The notes under the pieces are model-generated. The model did not search any database. It saw nothing but the letters and a program-made list of their open reading frames with translations, and was not told the origin of the DNA. Made by a program: the position numbers and the translations under genes. A stretch of 64,000 bases of DNA from Chloroflexota bacterium (GTDB lineage Bacteria > Chloroflexota > Anaerolineae > Aggregatilineales > Phototrophicaceae): assembly GCA_011523735.1 (NCBI GenBank), contig WTGB01000155.1:1-64000 (forward strand), written 5' to 3'. Below are positions 1 through 9,345 of this stretch, in pieces (position 1 is the stretch's first letter; each line of letters starts with the position of its first letter).

Positions 1-1
1 C

Positions 2-3000
2 TTGCTGAAGATCGCGGGCAGACCTGTTCGCCGGCTCTCGCGCCTAATGCGGCAGAAGATCTTGCGTTCTTTGCTGGCGCAAATGCTGGCAGAAGGCCAA
101 CTAAGCACCTTCCATCGCATCGCGGATACGCGCGGCTTCGTATCGATTCTGGCGGAGTTGATTGACGAATTCAAGCAAAACGGCATTGATGTCGCTGACT
201 TCGCTAAAGCGGCGCGCAGCCCAAAGGACAGAGAGATCGCTGCGATCTATCGACGCTATCAAGACACGCTGAGAAAGAATGAATTAGCCGATGTCGAGGG
301 CGAAGGCTGGCTGGCGCTGGCGACATTAAAACAGCGAGAATCGCTCACCGCCGATGTCGACATGCTGCTCGTGGACGGTTACGACCAGTTTACGCCGGTG
401 CAATCCGAACTGCTGGCGGAGTTATCGCGCGCTATCAATCAAGCGCATATCACTTTGACAGCGCCGCCGGAAGACCAGGCGACGCTTTTGCCAAGTCGAA
501 GCCTGCTGGCGCGTAAGCGTCTGGAAGCAGCCTACGACGCGGCCGGCGTCAGTTTGGATCTCCGCATGTTGGATGACACGCCTGGTCCACGCGACGAGGC
601 GCTGCGTCAGTTGGTGAGATCTGTCTTTCGCGATCTCCCCGCCGAGAGCAGTGGCGACTCCGTAAAGCTGATCGAAATGCCGGACCCAGCCGAAGAGGTA
701 CGGGCGGTCTTGCGCGAGGTCAAACGTCTGCTCCTCGACGGCGCCCCGGCCGACGGCATCCTAATCGCCCTTCGCGATTGGGAGCGCTACGTCACTTACT
801 TTGAGTCGGGACGCGATGAATACGCCTTGCCACTCTTGCTGCACTATGAACGCAGCTACGGCCGCGCGCCCGTTATCTCCGCTCTTATCGACCTGCTGGA
901 GCTCCCGCCATGCTTCCGCCGCCGCAACCTGCTGGATGTCTTGCGCTCGCCATACTTTGACTCGGGTTTGGATGACAGATTGGTCGATCTGCTGGACCGC
1001 GTCAGCCTGGAGCAGCGATTTCTCGGCGGCAGCGCAGAGGACTGGCAAGCGCTTGTTCACCTGGCGCAGCAAAATATCAGCAATAGCAGCGATGAAGAGG
1101 CGCTGACGGCGGTCAGGGCTGAGCAAGCGCACGCGCTTTCGACAAGGTTGTCCACATTTCTTGCCACGATCAGGCCGCCGGAGCGCGCCGACTTACCCGC
1201 CTATGTCCGCTGGCTTGGGAACTTGCTGGGCGCCGATCCCGCGGCAGCAGAAGAAGATACCGGCACTTACTCGCTGAGCATCATCCGAAAGGCTTGGGAA
1301 CACGACCGGGCGAATACCGCCATAGTCGTCCGCGATATCAATGCGCTAAACGGCTTGAAGGCGATACTGCGCGATATGTTGGCAAGCGATGAGGTCTTGA
1401 AGGCGACGATGAGGTCCGACAGGCATACAACTTGGCAACAATTTCGGTCCGACTTGAAGTACGCCCTAGAAACAAGCGGCGATGATTCCATTAATCAGCC
1501 AAGGAAGCATCAGGTACTCGTGACGACTGCGACGGAAGCGCGGGGCTTGCCACATGACCACGTTTTCATACTGGGCTTGGCGGAAGGGGTGTTCCCGGCG
1601 GAAGCGGCCGAAGACCCGTTCTATCTCGATTCCGAACGCGAACAGTTTCAATCGCGCGGCATTCCGCTGGGGACGCGCGCCGAGCGCATCGATGATCGCG
1701 GGCTCTTCTACGAGTTGATCAGCCTTCCGCGGAAGACCCTGACATTATCGCGCCCGACTTATCAAGCGGGTCGTGTCTGGATCGAGAGTTACCTCTGGCG
1801 GGCGGTCAGGGCAGTATTCCCCGATGCACAATGTAAGAGCCTGCCGGTGGGAGCGGTCATTCATCCGTCCGAAGCCGCCAATAACGCCGAGCTTATGCTC
1901 GCGGTTGCCGATCAACTCGGCCGGCAGGACGCGGCGGACGCGGAACTGGCGTTGCGGGCGCGGAACTGGCTGAAAGCTCAACCTGCGTTAGCCGACCAAT
2001 GGCGCCGGCTGGCATCTAATCGAGCTGTGGAGTTGCAACGACTGTCAAATGCGCCATTTGACCAATACAGCGGAATCTTGACGCGTCAGGAACTGATTGA
2101 CGAAGTAGGCCGCCGTCTAGGCGACGACCGGATTTGGAGCGCGACACAGTTGAATGACTACGGCCTATGCCCATTCCGTTTTTTCGCCAAACGGGTTCTG
2201 GGGCTGTCCCAAGCGGTGGAGCCAGAGTTGGGCGCTGACCCGGTCCAGTTGGGCGCGCTCAACCATAGAATCCTGGAAAAGACATATGGCAAAATCCGTT
2301 CCCGCCAACTCGAGATCCACGAAGACAATCAGGTTAAGGCGCTCTCTTTACTCGTCTCGGCGGCCGAAGACATCTTGCCGCGCGCGCCTGAGTTCCTTAA
2401 TTTCAGAGAAACCTCTACATGGACGGAGGAAAGCAAGTTCCTGTTGAAGCGACTGGAAGCGCTGCTGAAGCTGGATTTTTCACCAGATAGCCCGCTCAAT
2501 ACAGGAGAGACTCGATTCGTTTTCCGTCAGGAAGAGTTTGTCGATGAAGTGAGAATCAGATTGGGGCAAGGCGTTAAGCCGCTGCGAGTAACCGCGTTAA
2601 TCGACCGAATTGACAACGTTGACGGCAGGCTCACCGTGGTCGATTACAAAACTGGCAGCAAACTAATACCGCGGAGCGAAATTGAAATCGGTCGCGACTT
2701 TCAGATAGTCATCTACATTCTCGCACTGATGAGCCGTTTTGAAGAATTTGGCGCGGAAGAAGATGTGACGGGCGGTCTGTACTGGCATCTGCGCAATCTA
2801 AAGGCGAGCGGCATTCTATCGACCCAAGATGAAGATGACATTTCCGCGCTTGAAAAAGCCAAAGCGCATATCGCGCGAAACCTGAAAATGGGACGCGCCG
2901 GACAGTTCCCCGTTCATCCGGTCAAACTCGAAAACGGTAAATGCGTCCGGTATTGCGAATTCTCTAGGTTCTGCCGAGTACAGGTGACTGGCCGATACAA

Positions 3001-3019
3001 ATCCCGGCCCGATGTTTGA
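2..3019 (+). CDS. addB: AddB-type helicase-nuclease subunit (5' end outside window)
   Basis: This is the nuclease subunit of an AddAB double-strand-break resection complex (RecBCD analogue, cytoplasmic). The C-terminus has the RecB-like nuclease core: Asp868 in 'ALIDRID' and Asp881-Tyr-Lys883 in 'VVDYKTG'. Four cysteines, Cys723 ('YGLCPFRFF') and Cys981, Cys985 and Cys991 ('CVRYCEFSRFC'), are spaced like the 4Fe-4S cluster of AddB nucleases. Numbering is from the first visible codon. The frame is open to base 2, and the N-terminal inactivated-helicase P-loop region expected in the family is not visible, so the true start lies upstream. AddA follows after 21 bp in the same direction, which supports the assignment and an operon. 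Visible length is 1005 residues. Confidence 0.9.
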   Translation: MLKIAGRPVRRLSRLMRQKILRSLLAQMLAEGQLSTFHRIADTRGFVSILAELIDEFKQNGIDVADFAKAARSPKDREIAAIYRRYQDTLRKNELADVEGEGWLALATLKQRESLTADVDMLLVDGYDQFTPVQSELLAELSRAINQAHITLTAPPEDQATLLPSRSLLARKRLEAAYDAAGVSLDLRMLDDTPGPRDEALRQLVRSVFRDLPAESSGDSVKLIEMPDPAEEVRAVLREVKRLLLDGAPADGILIALRDWERYVTYFESGRDEYALPLLLHYERSYGRAPVISALIDLLELPPCFRRRNLLDVLRSPYFDSGLDDRLVDLLDRVSLEQRFLGGSAEDWQALVHLAQQNISNSSDEEALTAVRAEQAHALSTRLSTFLATIRPPERADLPAYVRWLGNLLGADPAAAEEDTGTYSLSIIRKAWEHDRANTAIVVRDINALNGLKAILRDMLASDEVLKATMRSDRHTTWQQFRSDLKYALETSGDDSINQPRKHQVLVTTATEARGLPHDHVFILGLAEGVFPAEAAEDPFYLDSEREQFQSRGIPLGTRAERIDDRGLFYELISLPRKTLTLSRPTYQAGRVWIESYLWRAVRAVFPDAQCKSLPVGAVIHPSEAANNAELMLAVADQLGRQDAADAELALRARNWLKAQPALADQWRRLASNRAVELQRLSNAPFDQYSGILTRQELIDEVGRRLGDDRIWSATQLNDYGLCPFRFFAKRVLGLSQAVEPELGADPVQLGALNHRILEKTYGKIRSRQLEIHEDNQVKALSLLVSAAEDILPRAPEFLNFRETSTWTEESKFLLKRLEALLKLDFSPDSPLNTGETRFVFRQEEFVDEVRIRLGQGVKPLRVTALIDRIDNVDGRLTVVDYKTGSKLIPRSEIEIGRDFQIVIYILALMSRFEEFGAEEDVTGGLYWHLRNLKASGILSTQDEDDISALEKAKAHIARNLKMGRAGQFPVHPVKLENGKCVRYCEFSRFCRVQVTGRYKSRPDV

Positions 3020-3040
3020 GCCAGCCGTCAGGAAAGTCGA

Positions 3041-6000
3041 ATGAATCCGACGACGGAACAATACGCTGCCATCCATACTCACAACAAGAACCTGATCGTC
3101 GTGGCTGGCGCCGGCTCGGGCAAGACGCGCGTCCTCGTTGAGCGCTATCTTCAGCTCTTGGAGAGCAATCCGGACTGGTCCTTAAGCGCGTTGATCGCTA
3201 TCACGTTCACACGCGAAGCCGCCTTCGAAATGCGTCATCGTCTGCGCCTGGAACTTGAGCGGCGCGCGCAGGGACCAGACGCAGAACGCTGGTTAAATCA
3301 CCTAGCGCGGATGGACAGCGCCCGCATCGACACGATCCATGGTCTCTGCGCCGACATCCTGCGAGCCAACGCAGCGCAAACCGGTATCGATCCGGAATTT
3401 GAAGTGCTTGATGAAATCGAAGCCGCGATCATTCTGGATGAAGTCGTCGGCGATGTGCTAGGGGACATCAAGCCACCCAGCTCGATGCTATTCGCTCATT
3501 ACGATGCCTTCAAAATCGAAGCGGCGTTGAAGCAAATGTCACTGGTCAATGCCGACTACCCGCCGCTCGCCGCCGATCCCGAAGCCATCTTCGCGGGCTG
3601 GATTAGGCAGTGGGAAGAAGAACTGTCTGCGGAGCGGCAGCGTCTGGTCGCCTCGGCAGAAGTTAATGCCCTGCGAGCCATCGAATATCTGCCAGCTGGC
3701 GACAAACTTTCTGACCTCGTCGTTCAATACCAGGAGTATCTGCGCCAAATAGCAGCGGATGACGTCAACGGATCGGGGGTTTTCCGCCTTCTGCGAGCCT
3801 GCCACGACAAAGGCGCCGTCGGCAACATAGGGTCTGCCAAAGCATGGAGCGGCAAAGAAGCCAAGAACGAAGCCGCGCAACTGCTGAGAGCCCTGCGCCA
3901 ACGCGTCAAAGATACGTTGAAAACCGTCGGCGAAATGCCGAGCGAACTAGATCGACTGACGGCAGACTTGCTCCCGCTTTGGCATCAGCTTTTGGAACAG
4001 GTAAGGCAGGCTTACCGCGAGCGCAAACGAACGGCGGCTCAACTTGATTTCGATGATCTGGAGCGGCTGACAGCCCTGTTGTTGCGCGATGAATACATAT
4101 GCGACCGCTATCGCAACGCTGAATTCAAACATCTGCTGGTCGATGAATTCCAGGATACCAACGCGGCGCAATGGCAGATCATCCGCTCGCTTGCCGATGT
4201 TGAGACTGGCGGCTCGTTGTTTGCCGTTGGCGACCCGAAGCAGAGCATCTACCAATTCCGCGGCGCCGATGTCAGCGTCTTCAATCGTGTCCGCAAGTTA
4301 TTCTCCCAGCACGCCGCCGATCTTGAGTTGCCGCTGTCAATCTCCTTTCGTAGCCATCGCATTCTGGTCAGGCAATTCAACGCGCTCTTTGAAAGCCTGC
4401 TTATACGCGAGGACAGCAGCCCGGTCCCAGACTACCAGGTGGCATACGACGAGCCAATGAAAGCCTTCCGCGCGGATTCGCCAGAAAATCCCGCGATCGA
4501 ACTGCAACTCCTGGATAATGGGATGCGTGACGAATCGGGCAACCTTATAAAGACCGAGCGCGGCCGGCAACAGCGATACCTTGCGGAAGACATGCGGCGC
4601 TGGGAGGCTTACGAAATCGCTCGGCGCACCAAAACAATGATTGCGGAGAAGTGCAAAGTTTTCGACAAGAATGAGCGAAAATGGCGCTGCATCGAGTTCG
4701 GCGACATCGCGATTCTTTTTCAGTCGATGTCAAATGTGACAATTTATGAGGATGTCTTTAAGGCGCAAGGGCTGCGCTTTCTCACCATTGCCGGGCGCGG
4801 TTATTACGACCGTCAGGAAGTCTGGGATATGCTGGATTTGCTGCGCTTCTTGCAGAATCCGGCCGATGACCTGGCGCTGGCGACCATTTTGCGCTCGCCA
4901 ATTTTCGCCTTTAGCGACGACCTGCTCTTCATCCTGCGCCTGATTCCAGCAGACGACGGCGCCACCAGCCCGCTCCGGCTTTGGCGGGCGCTCCAATCCG
5001 CGGCAGAGAGTCCGCTTCCCGGCATGGTCGACGCCGATGTTCCACTGGTGCAGCATGCGCTGGACACGCTGGCTGACCTGCGGCGGATATCACGTCGCGT
5101 GACAATTTCCGAGCTGCTGCGGCGCGCCTTGGAGAAGACCAATTACCTCGCCATCTTGACCGGCTTGCCCGATGGCGCCCGCCGGCGGAGCAACATCGAG
5201 AAGCTGCTGCATCTGGCGGAAGCGAGCGGCAAAATCACGCTCGGGAAATTCTCGCAGTACTTGATGGATCTTACGGAGCGCGAAGTGCGCGAAGGCGAAG
5301 CGCATCTGGAAGCGGGCAATGCTATCCATTTAATGACCGTGCATGCCAGTAAGGGTTTAGAATTTCCGCTGGTTGTCCTGGCAGACGCTTCCTGGGAACG
5401 CAGCTTCCAAAGCGCGCGGACTCTGCTTGTCGATCCTGACAATGGCTTGAGCTGCCAAGTGTTCGACGCCGAAAGCAACAAATATGTGAGCGGTTTCGCC
5501 CATCGACGCAGCGCCAGACTGCAATCGCTGAAGGAGGCAGCGGAGCGTAAGCGGCTGCTTTATGTCGCTGCCACCCGCGCGCAAGATTATCTGCTCGTCA
5601 GCGGCCAAGCGTCGCTAAACATTGCCGGACGCTGGACAAGCAAAGGTTGGCTCCAGCAGCTTCTCACCGCTCTGGATCTGGACGGGATAGAACGCAAGCC
5701 CGAGCAAAGACAACCATTCGCCGGCGAAGCAATCTCAGTATTGATGCCGCCGATGCCGCCTCCGCCCGATGGCCTGTATAAGTCCGCAAATATAGGCGCC
5801 GACCTCTGGGATTTCGAGGCGGAGGAGAGCGAATACCCACCCTATATGCCGCCGCTGATCAAGCCGGTGGTGGACGGCGATTCGCCGCGTCCAAGCCATA
5901 CTACCGCTTCGCAAATCGCGTACCTCGGCGAGTATCGCAAAGGCTTTAGCCAGCACCAGCGACAATCCGCCGCCCAACGATTTCGTCGAAACGCCATGCG

Positions 6001-6619
6001 AGACTTGCCGTACGAGACCAGCACATTGTACCTGGAACGGCAAGTTGACATCCGCGTCGTCATCGGCGAGATCGTGCACGAACTGCTTCGTCACGGCAGC
6101 GTTGCGCTCGAAGAGCCGACTACCGATGCGCTTATAAGTCCCATCGCTTGGGAGAGAGGGCTGACGAATCCAGTCACGCTTCGCCTCGCCCTGCGCGAAA
6201 CCAAGGAGCTACTCGCGATTCACAAGTCGAGCGATGTCTATCGCTGGGTCGCCAGCGCCCGCACCGAATCTCGTCCGCTTTACACCGAACTGCCGTTTAT
6301 GTTCCGCACAGAAAAACGCGTGATTCACGGCATCATGGACGTTGCCTTGCAACAGCCCAACGGCGAGTGGACAATCATTGATTACAAGACGAGCGCGGTG
6401 ATTGGCGGCGCCTACGAACAGCATGCCAATCGCTATCTCTTGCAACTCGCTGTTTACGCGGCGGCGCTGCGCCAGAAACTTGGTCTCGCTCACCTGCCGC
6501 GGACTTACGTGCATTACATTCGCGGCAACCGCACGGTCGAGCTTGCCGGCGCGGACTGTATGACGGAGCTGGATCTGCTTGAATCGACTATTGGCGAACT
6601 CGTAGCGCATGATGACTAG
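3041..6619 (+). CDS. addA: AddA: UvrD-family helicase-nuclease
   Basis: This is the helicase and second nuclease subunit of AddAB, 1192 residues. UvrD/Rep SF1A motifs are visible: Walker A at residues 22-29 ('AGAGSGKT'), Walker B 'LLVDEFQDTNAAQWQ', 'AVGDPKQSIYQFRGAD', 'MTVHASKGLEFPLVVLAD' and 'RLLYVAATRAQD'. The C-terminus has a RecB-like nuclease with Asp at about 1100 ('HGIMDVA') and Asp1114-Tyr-Lys1116 ('IIDYKTS'). Both catalytic modules therefore look intact. It lies directly after AddB. The stop codon overlaps the start of the next gene by 11 bp, so a membrane protein is translationally linked to this repair operon. The family assignment is firm; recombination (Chi) recognition cannot be judged from sequence. 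Confidence 0.95.
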   Translation: MNPTTEQYAAIHTHNKNLIVVAGAGSGKTRVLVERYLQLLESNPDWSLSALIAITFTREAAFEMRHRLRLELERRAQGPDAERWLNHLARMDSARIDTIHGLCADILRANAAQTGIDPEFEVLDEIEAAIILDEVVGDVLGDIKPPSSMLFAHYDAFKIEAALKQMSLVNADYPPLAADPEAIFAGWIRQWEEELSAERQRLVASAEVNALRAIEYLPAGDKLSDLVVQYQEYLRQIAADDVNGSGVFRLLRACHDKGAVGNIGSAKAWSGKEAKNEAAQLLRALRQRVKDTLKTVGEMPSELDRLTADLLPLWHQLLEQVRQAYRERKRTAAQLDFDDLERLTALLLRDEYICDRYRNAEFKHLLVDEFQDTNAAQWQIIRSLADVETGGSLFAVGDPKQSIYQFRGADVSVFNRVRKLFSQHAADLELPLSISFRSHRILVRQFNALFESLLIREDSSPVPDYQVAYDEPMKAFRADSPENPAIELQLLDNGMRDESGNLIKTERGRQQRYLAEDMRRWEAYEIARRTKTMIAEKCKVFDKNERKWRCIEFGDIAILFQSMSNVTIYEDVFKAQGLRFLTIAGRGYYDRQEVWDMLDLLRFLQNPADDLALATILRSPIFAFSDDLLFILRLIPADDGATSPLRLWRALQSAAESPLPGMVDADVPLVQHALDTLADLRRISRRVTISELLRRALEKTNYLAILTGLPDGARRRSNIEKLLHLAEASGKITLGKFSQYLMDLTEREVREGEAHLEAGNAIHLMTVHASKGLEFPLVVLADASWERSFQSARTLLVDPDNGLSCQVFDAESNKYVSGFAHRRSARLQSLKEAAERKRLLYVAATRAQDYLLVSGQASLNIAGRWTSKGWLQQLLTALDLDGIERKPEQRQPFAGEAISVLMPPMPPPPDGLYKSANIGADLWDFEAEESEYPPYMPPLIKPVVDGDSPRPSHTTASQIAYLGEYRKGFSQHQRQSAAQRFRRNAMRDLPYETSTLYLERQVDIRVVIGEIVHELLRHGSVALEEPTTDALISPIAWERGLTNPVTLRLALRETKELLAIHKSSDVYRWVASARTESRPLYTELPFMFRTEKRVIHGIMDVALQQPNGEWTIIDYKTSAVIGGAYEQHANRYLLQLAVYAAALRQKLGLAHLPRTYVHYIRGNRTVELAGADCMTELDLLESTIGELVAHDD

Positions 6620-7571
6620 ACTTATCAACTGGCTGCTGCCCCAATGGGCAATGAATCCGCTGCTGGAATACAAATGGCTACATCCTCGCGTCGACGACTC
6701 GCGTCGCGGTTTCGTCATGCAAATGCTGGCGCTTGCCTTGTCGCTGGCTGGCGCGGCCCTGATCTATGCCAGCATGACTGGTCTCGCAGGAGACAGTCAA
6801 AGCGTCACGCGTCTCGTTTGGCAAAGCCTGTACTTTCCCACGTTAGCCTTGCAAGGGTTGACTTCGATCGGGGCTCTGCTTTTGGGCGCGGCAGTCTTCG
6901 ATGCCCAAAGCCAAGGCAATACCTGGGACAATCTGCGAGTCACCGAGATCGGCGCGGGACTGGCTCTGCGCGCTCGCTGGATGAGCATACTCTATCGGTT
7001 GCGCGCGTCGATCATTGCGATTCTGCTCCTGCGGCTGATTCTGGCGCTGGGAATACTGTCCGACCTGACTGCGTTCAGCGGGAACTACGTGAAAATGCTG
7101 AGCGCTGACGCCTTGATCTCAACAGCAGATCTTCCTATAAGTCTGCTGCAAATCGCCTTGAGCCTTACAGCTAGTGTCTTGCTGCCCCTGCCCATGATCG
7201 CGTCATTTGCCGCGCTGGGCATCCTCTTGGGAGTGGCCGTCAAAGACAGGCTTTTCGCCGCCATGGTTCAGATTCTGTTGGTCGTCTCGCTGGTTGTCTT
7301 CGTCAGTTCCGCTTCATATGCTGTAGCGCAGCTATTGCGGGATAATATTGCGCTGCCGGATATGGCGGAATTTCTCCTCTTTCTCAGCTATAGCAGTTAT
7401 GGCGATTGGGGCCTGTCGCTCTTGCAGCTCGGCAACCTGGGCGCAGTCTGGCAGCGTGTGCCCTTCGGCATCTTAAGCGGGCTTGGTCTCGCGGGTCTCT
7501 TGCTGGCGCAGGCGCTCATAGCCGATGGTATGATGTGGCTGGCTGAGAGGTTAGCTGAACGACAAAGCTGA
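6609..7571 (+). CDS. Polytopic membrane protein, ABC-2 permease-like
   Basis: This is a 320-residue protein with about six to seven hydrophobic helices, including segments near residues 33-55, 70-100, 135-160, 175-215 and 220-245. The layout resembles ABC-2-type permease subunits or Abi-like integral membrane proteins, but I recognise no diagnostic motif. Its ATG (6609) lies inside the end of addA, which implies translational coupling. No ABC ATPase gene is adjacent, so if it is a permease its ATPase is elsewhere. The link to AddAB may be positional only. Function unknown. Confidence 0.7.
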   Translation: MMTRLINWLLPQWAMNPLLEYKWLHPRVDDSRRGFVMQMLALALSLAGAALIYASMTGLAGDSQSVTRLVWQSLYFPTLALQGLTSIGALLLGAAVFDAQSQGNTWDNLRVTEIGAGLALRARWMSILYRLRASIIAILLLRLILALGILSDLTAFSGNYVKMLSADALISTADLPISLLQIALSLTASVLLPLPMIASFAALGILLGVAVKDRLFAAMVQILLVVSLVVFVSSASYAVAQLLRDNIALPDMAEFLLFLSYSSYGDWGLSLLQLGNLGAVWQRVPFGILSGLGLAGLLLAQALIADGMMWLAERLAERQS

Positions 7572-7659
7572 TGCCTAGAAGCCGCCTCCCGTATCAAAGC
7601 GTATTGTCGCGCCCCAAGCAGACGCAGTTATCACGTTCTCGATATCCAGCGATTGAACC

Positions 7660-8736
7660 ATGCCGCTAGATAACCGCGACTACAAGAATATGACCGATTA
7701 CTTGCAGCACCTGTACCAGTGCGAGCCGTTTTCGCGGGACGGCGTCGAGCACCCGGTTACAGTTTTATATCCCGCGGAATGGCAGATTCACGATGTCGAC
7801 AGCCTGCTCGATCCCACTCCGCCCACGCCGGAATCTCGCGATTTCGCTTTCTATGACTACAGCCACTTACATGACCTGCAGAACAGCAAGCCGGGCCTGT
7901 ACAACGGGCCGACCTTCACAATGAAGTCGCTCCGCAAGAAGCCACTTCGGCTCCGCGGCGCCATCGGACGCTATTACGACATGCTGGCGACTTGCACCGC
8001 GCTCGAACGCGAATTGCGGGATGCTGTCGCTGAAGGCTGGATGCGCGCGCCATCCCGCGCCACCTATCATCGACACATACCACCGGCAGAAGCGCTGACA
8101 CGAGGCTTGAGACGCAGCGCTACCATCGGCATCGGGACGCTCACTGTGTTCAACGATGGCGAGGGCTACAAAGCTCTCCTGGCTCAGCGCTCGGCCGCGA
8201 CCGCCATCGATAGCGGAATGTACCATGTGCTGCCAGCGATGATATTTCAGCAGACGACCGCGAATTTTGCCGATCGACGCGAATGGAGTGTCAAACATCA
8301 GATTCTGCGCGAAGTGCTGGAAGAATTGTTCAACTTTCCCGAGCAGCTTCAGCCGCCACGCTGGGATTTCTTTTATGACCAGCCGGCCCTGCTCTATCTT
8401 CTGGACTTGCTAGATACCGGCGGCGCTCAACTATGCGCTACCGGCATTGTGCTTAACCTCCTCACTCTGCGTCCTGAGATTAGCACGTTGCTGCTGATTC
8501 ATGACCCGGAGTGGTATCACCGAATCACCGCGCCCAATAGCGATATGCCCTTCGCGACCGCTGATGAGACGCTTGGCGGCAGCGTCGTCCGCGCGCCTAT
8601 CGACGATGATGAGGCTTTTCTCGCGCATTTTCCGCAGGACCTGCACCTGATGATGCCGGCGCAGGCAACGGCGACCATGTGGCTCGGCATCGACCTTGCC
8701 CGGCGCGAGATTCAAGGCGCGCGCGGAACTGCCTAG
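7660..8736 (+). CDS. Nudix-like protein of unknown substrate
   Basis: A 358-residue soluble protein. Residues 217-223 read 'REVLEEL', matching the core REUxEE of a Nudix box, where the glutamates bind Mg and catalyse diphosphate hydrolysis. The preceding segment ('YHVLPAMIFQQTT') looks like the Nudix strand before the helix. The full G-x5-E-x7 spacing is not met, because an extra segment ('ANFADRREWSVKHQIL') lies before the helix. Activity is therefore uncertain. It may be a Nudix-fold regulator rather than a hydrolase. It stands alone between a membrane protein and a peroxiredoxin. No strong ribosome binding site precedes the ATG. Confidence 0.55.
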   Translation: MPLDNRDYKNMTDYLQHLYQCEPFSRDGVEHPVTVLYPAEWQIHDVDSLLDPTPPTPESRDFAFYDYSHLHDLQNSKPGLYNGPTFTMKSLRKKPLRLRGAIGRYYDMLATCTALERELRDAVAEGWMRAPSRATYHRHIPPAEALTRGLRRSATIGIGTLTVFNDGEGYKALLAQRSAATAIDSGMYHVLPAMIFQQTTANFADRREWSVKHQILREVLEELFNFPEQLQPPRWDFFYDQPALLYLLDLLDTGGAQLCATGIVLNLLTLRPEISTLLLIHDPEWYHRITAPNSDMPFATADETLGGSVVRAPIDDDEAFLAHFPQDLHLMMPAQATATMWLGIDLARREIQGARGTA

Positions 8737-8742
8737 CGCCCC

Positions 8743-8772
8743 GTGCCATTTTCGCGCCGACTGCGCTACAAT
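8743..8772 (+). promoter_or_regulatory. Candidate sigma70-type promoter of bcp
   Basis: GTGCCA at 8743-8748 is separated by 18 bp from TACAAT at 8767-8772, each differing from consensus by one or two bases. The predicted start would be near 8779, about 24 bp before the peroxiredoxin ATG. The same TACAAT box stands 36-46 bp before several other starts in the window. Confidence 0.5.
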
Positions 8773-8802
8773 CAGCCGCGCACACAAGCAAAGGAGACAA
8801 TC

Positions 8803-9264
8803 ATGCCAGCAGTAGGGGACATGGCGCCGGATTTTGAACTTCTCAATCAAAACGGCGAGAACGTCAAGCTCAGTGATTACCGTGGCAAGAAGGTGTTGCT
8901 CTTCGCTTATCCCAAAGCCGGCACACCCGGCTGCACGACGCAGGCCTGCGGCTTCCGTGATAACGTCGCCCAGATAGAAACGGCTGACGCAGTCATCCTC
9001 GGGCTGAGCCCAGATGAGCCAACCGCGCTGGCAAAGTGGATCAAAAAAGAATCGCTGCAATATGACCTACTCTCCGACCCGGAACATCAGGTCTTGGAAG
9101 CTTGGGAGGCCTGGGGCGAAAAGTCGATGTATGGCAAGAAATACATGGGCGTCATCCGCTCGCACTGGGTCATCGGCGAAGACGGGCTAGTGCTCGATGC
9201 GCAAATCAAGGTCAGTCCCAAGAAGAGCATCGAAAAAGCTTTGAAATTTCTGGCAGGGGCTTGA
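8803..9264 (+). CDS. bcp: Bcp/PrxQ-type peroxiredoxin (first of two)
   Basis: A thiol peroxidase that reduces hydrogen and organic peroxides in the cytoplasm, 153 residues. The peroxidatic Cys44 lies in 'KAGTPGCTTQAC', with the Thr41-x2-Cys signature. Cys49, five residues later, is the usual PrxQ resolving cysteine, giving an intramolecular disulfide. The ATG at 8803 is chosen over an in-frame upstream start because AAAGGAGA lies just before it and the protein then begins with the family's usual 'VGDMAPDFELLNQNG'. A close paralogue lies at 17415. Monocistronic with its own promoter. Confidence 0.93.
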   Translation: MPAVGDMAPDFELLNQNGENVKLSDYRGKKVLLFAYPKAGTPGCTTQACGFRDNVAQIETADAVILGLSPDEPTALAKWIKKESLQYDLLSDPEHQVLEAWEAWGEKSMYGKKYMGVIRSHWVIGEDGLVLDAQIKVSPKKSIEKALKFLAGA

Positions 9265-9345
9265 CCATGCTTACTGCCAAACTTACCAGCGCCGCGGCGC
9301 AATTGACGCGCCCATCCGAATATTGAGTCAATACAGGAATGAATC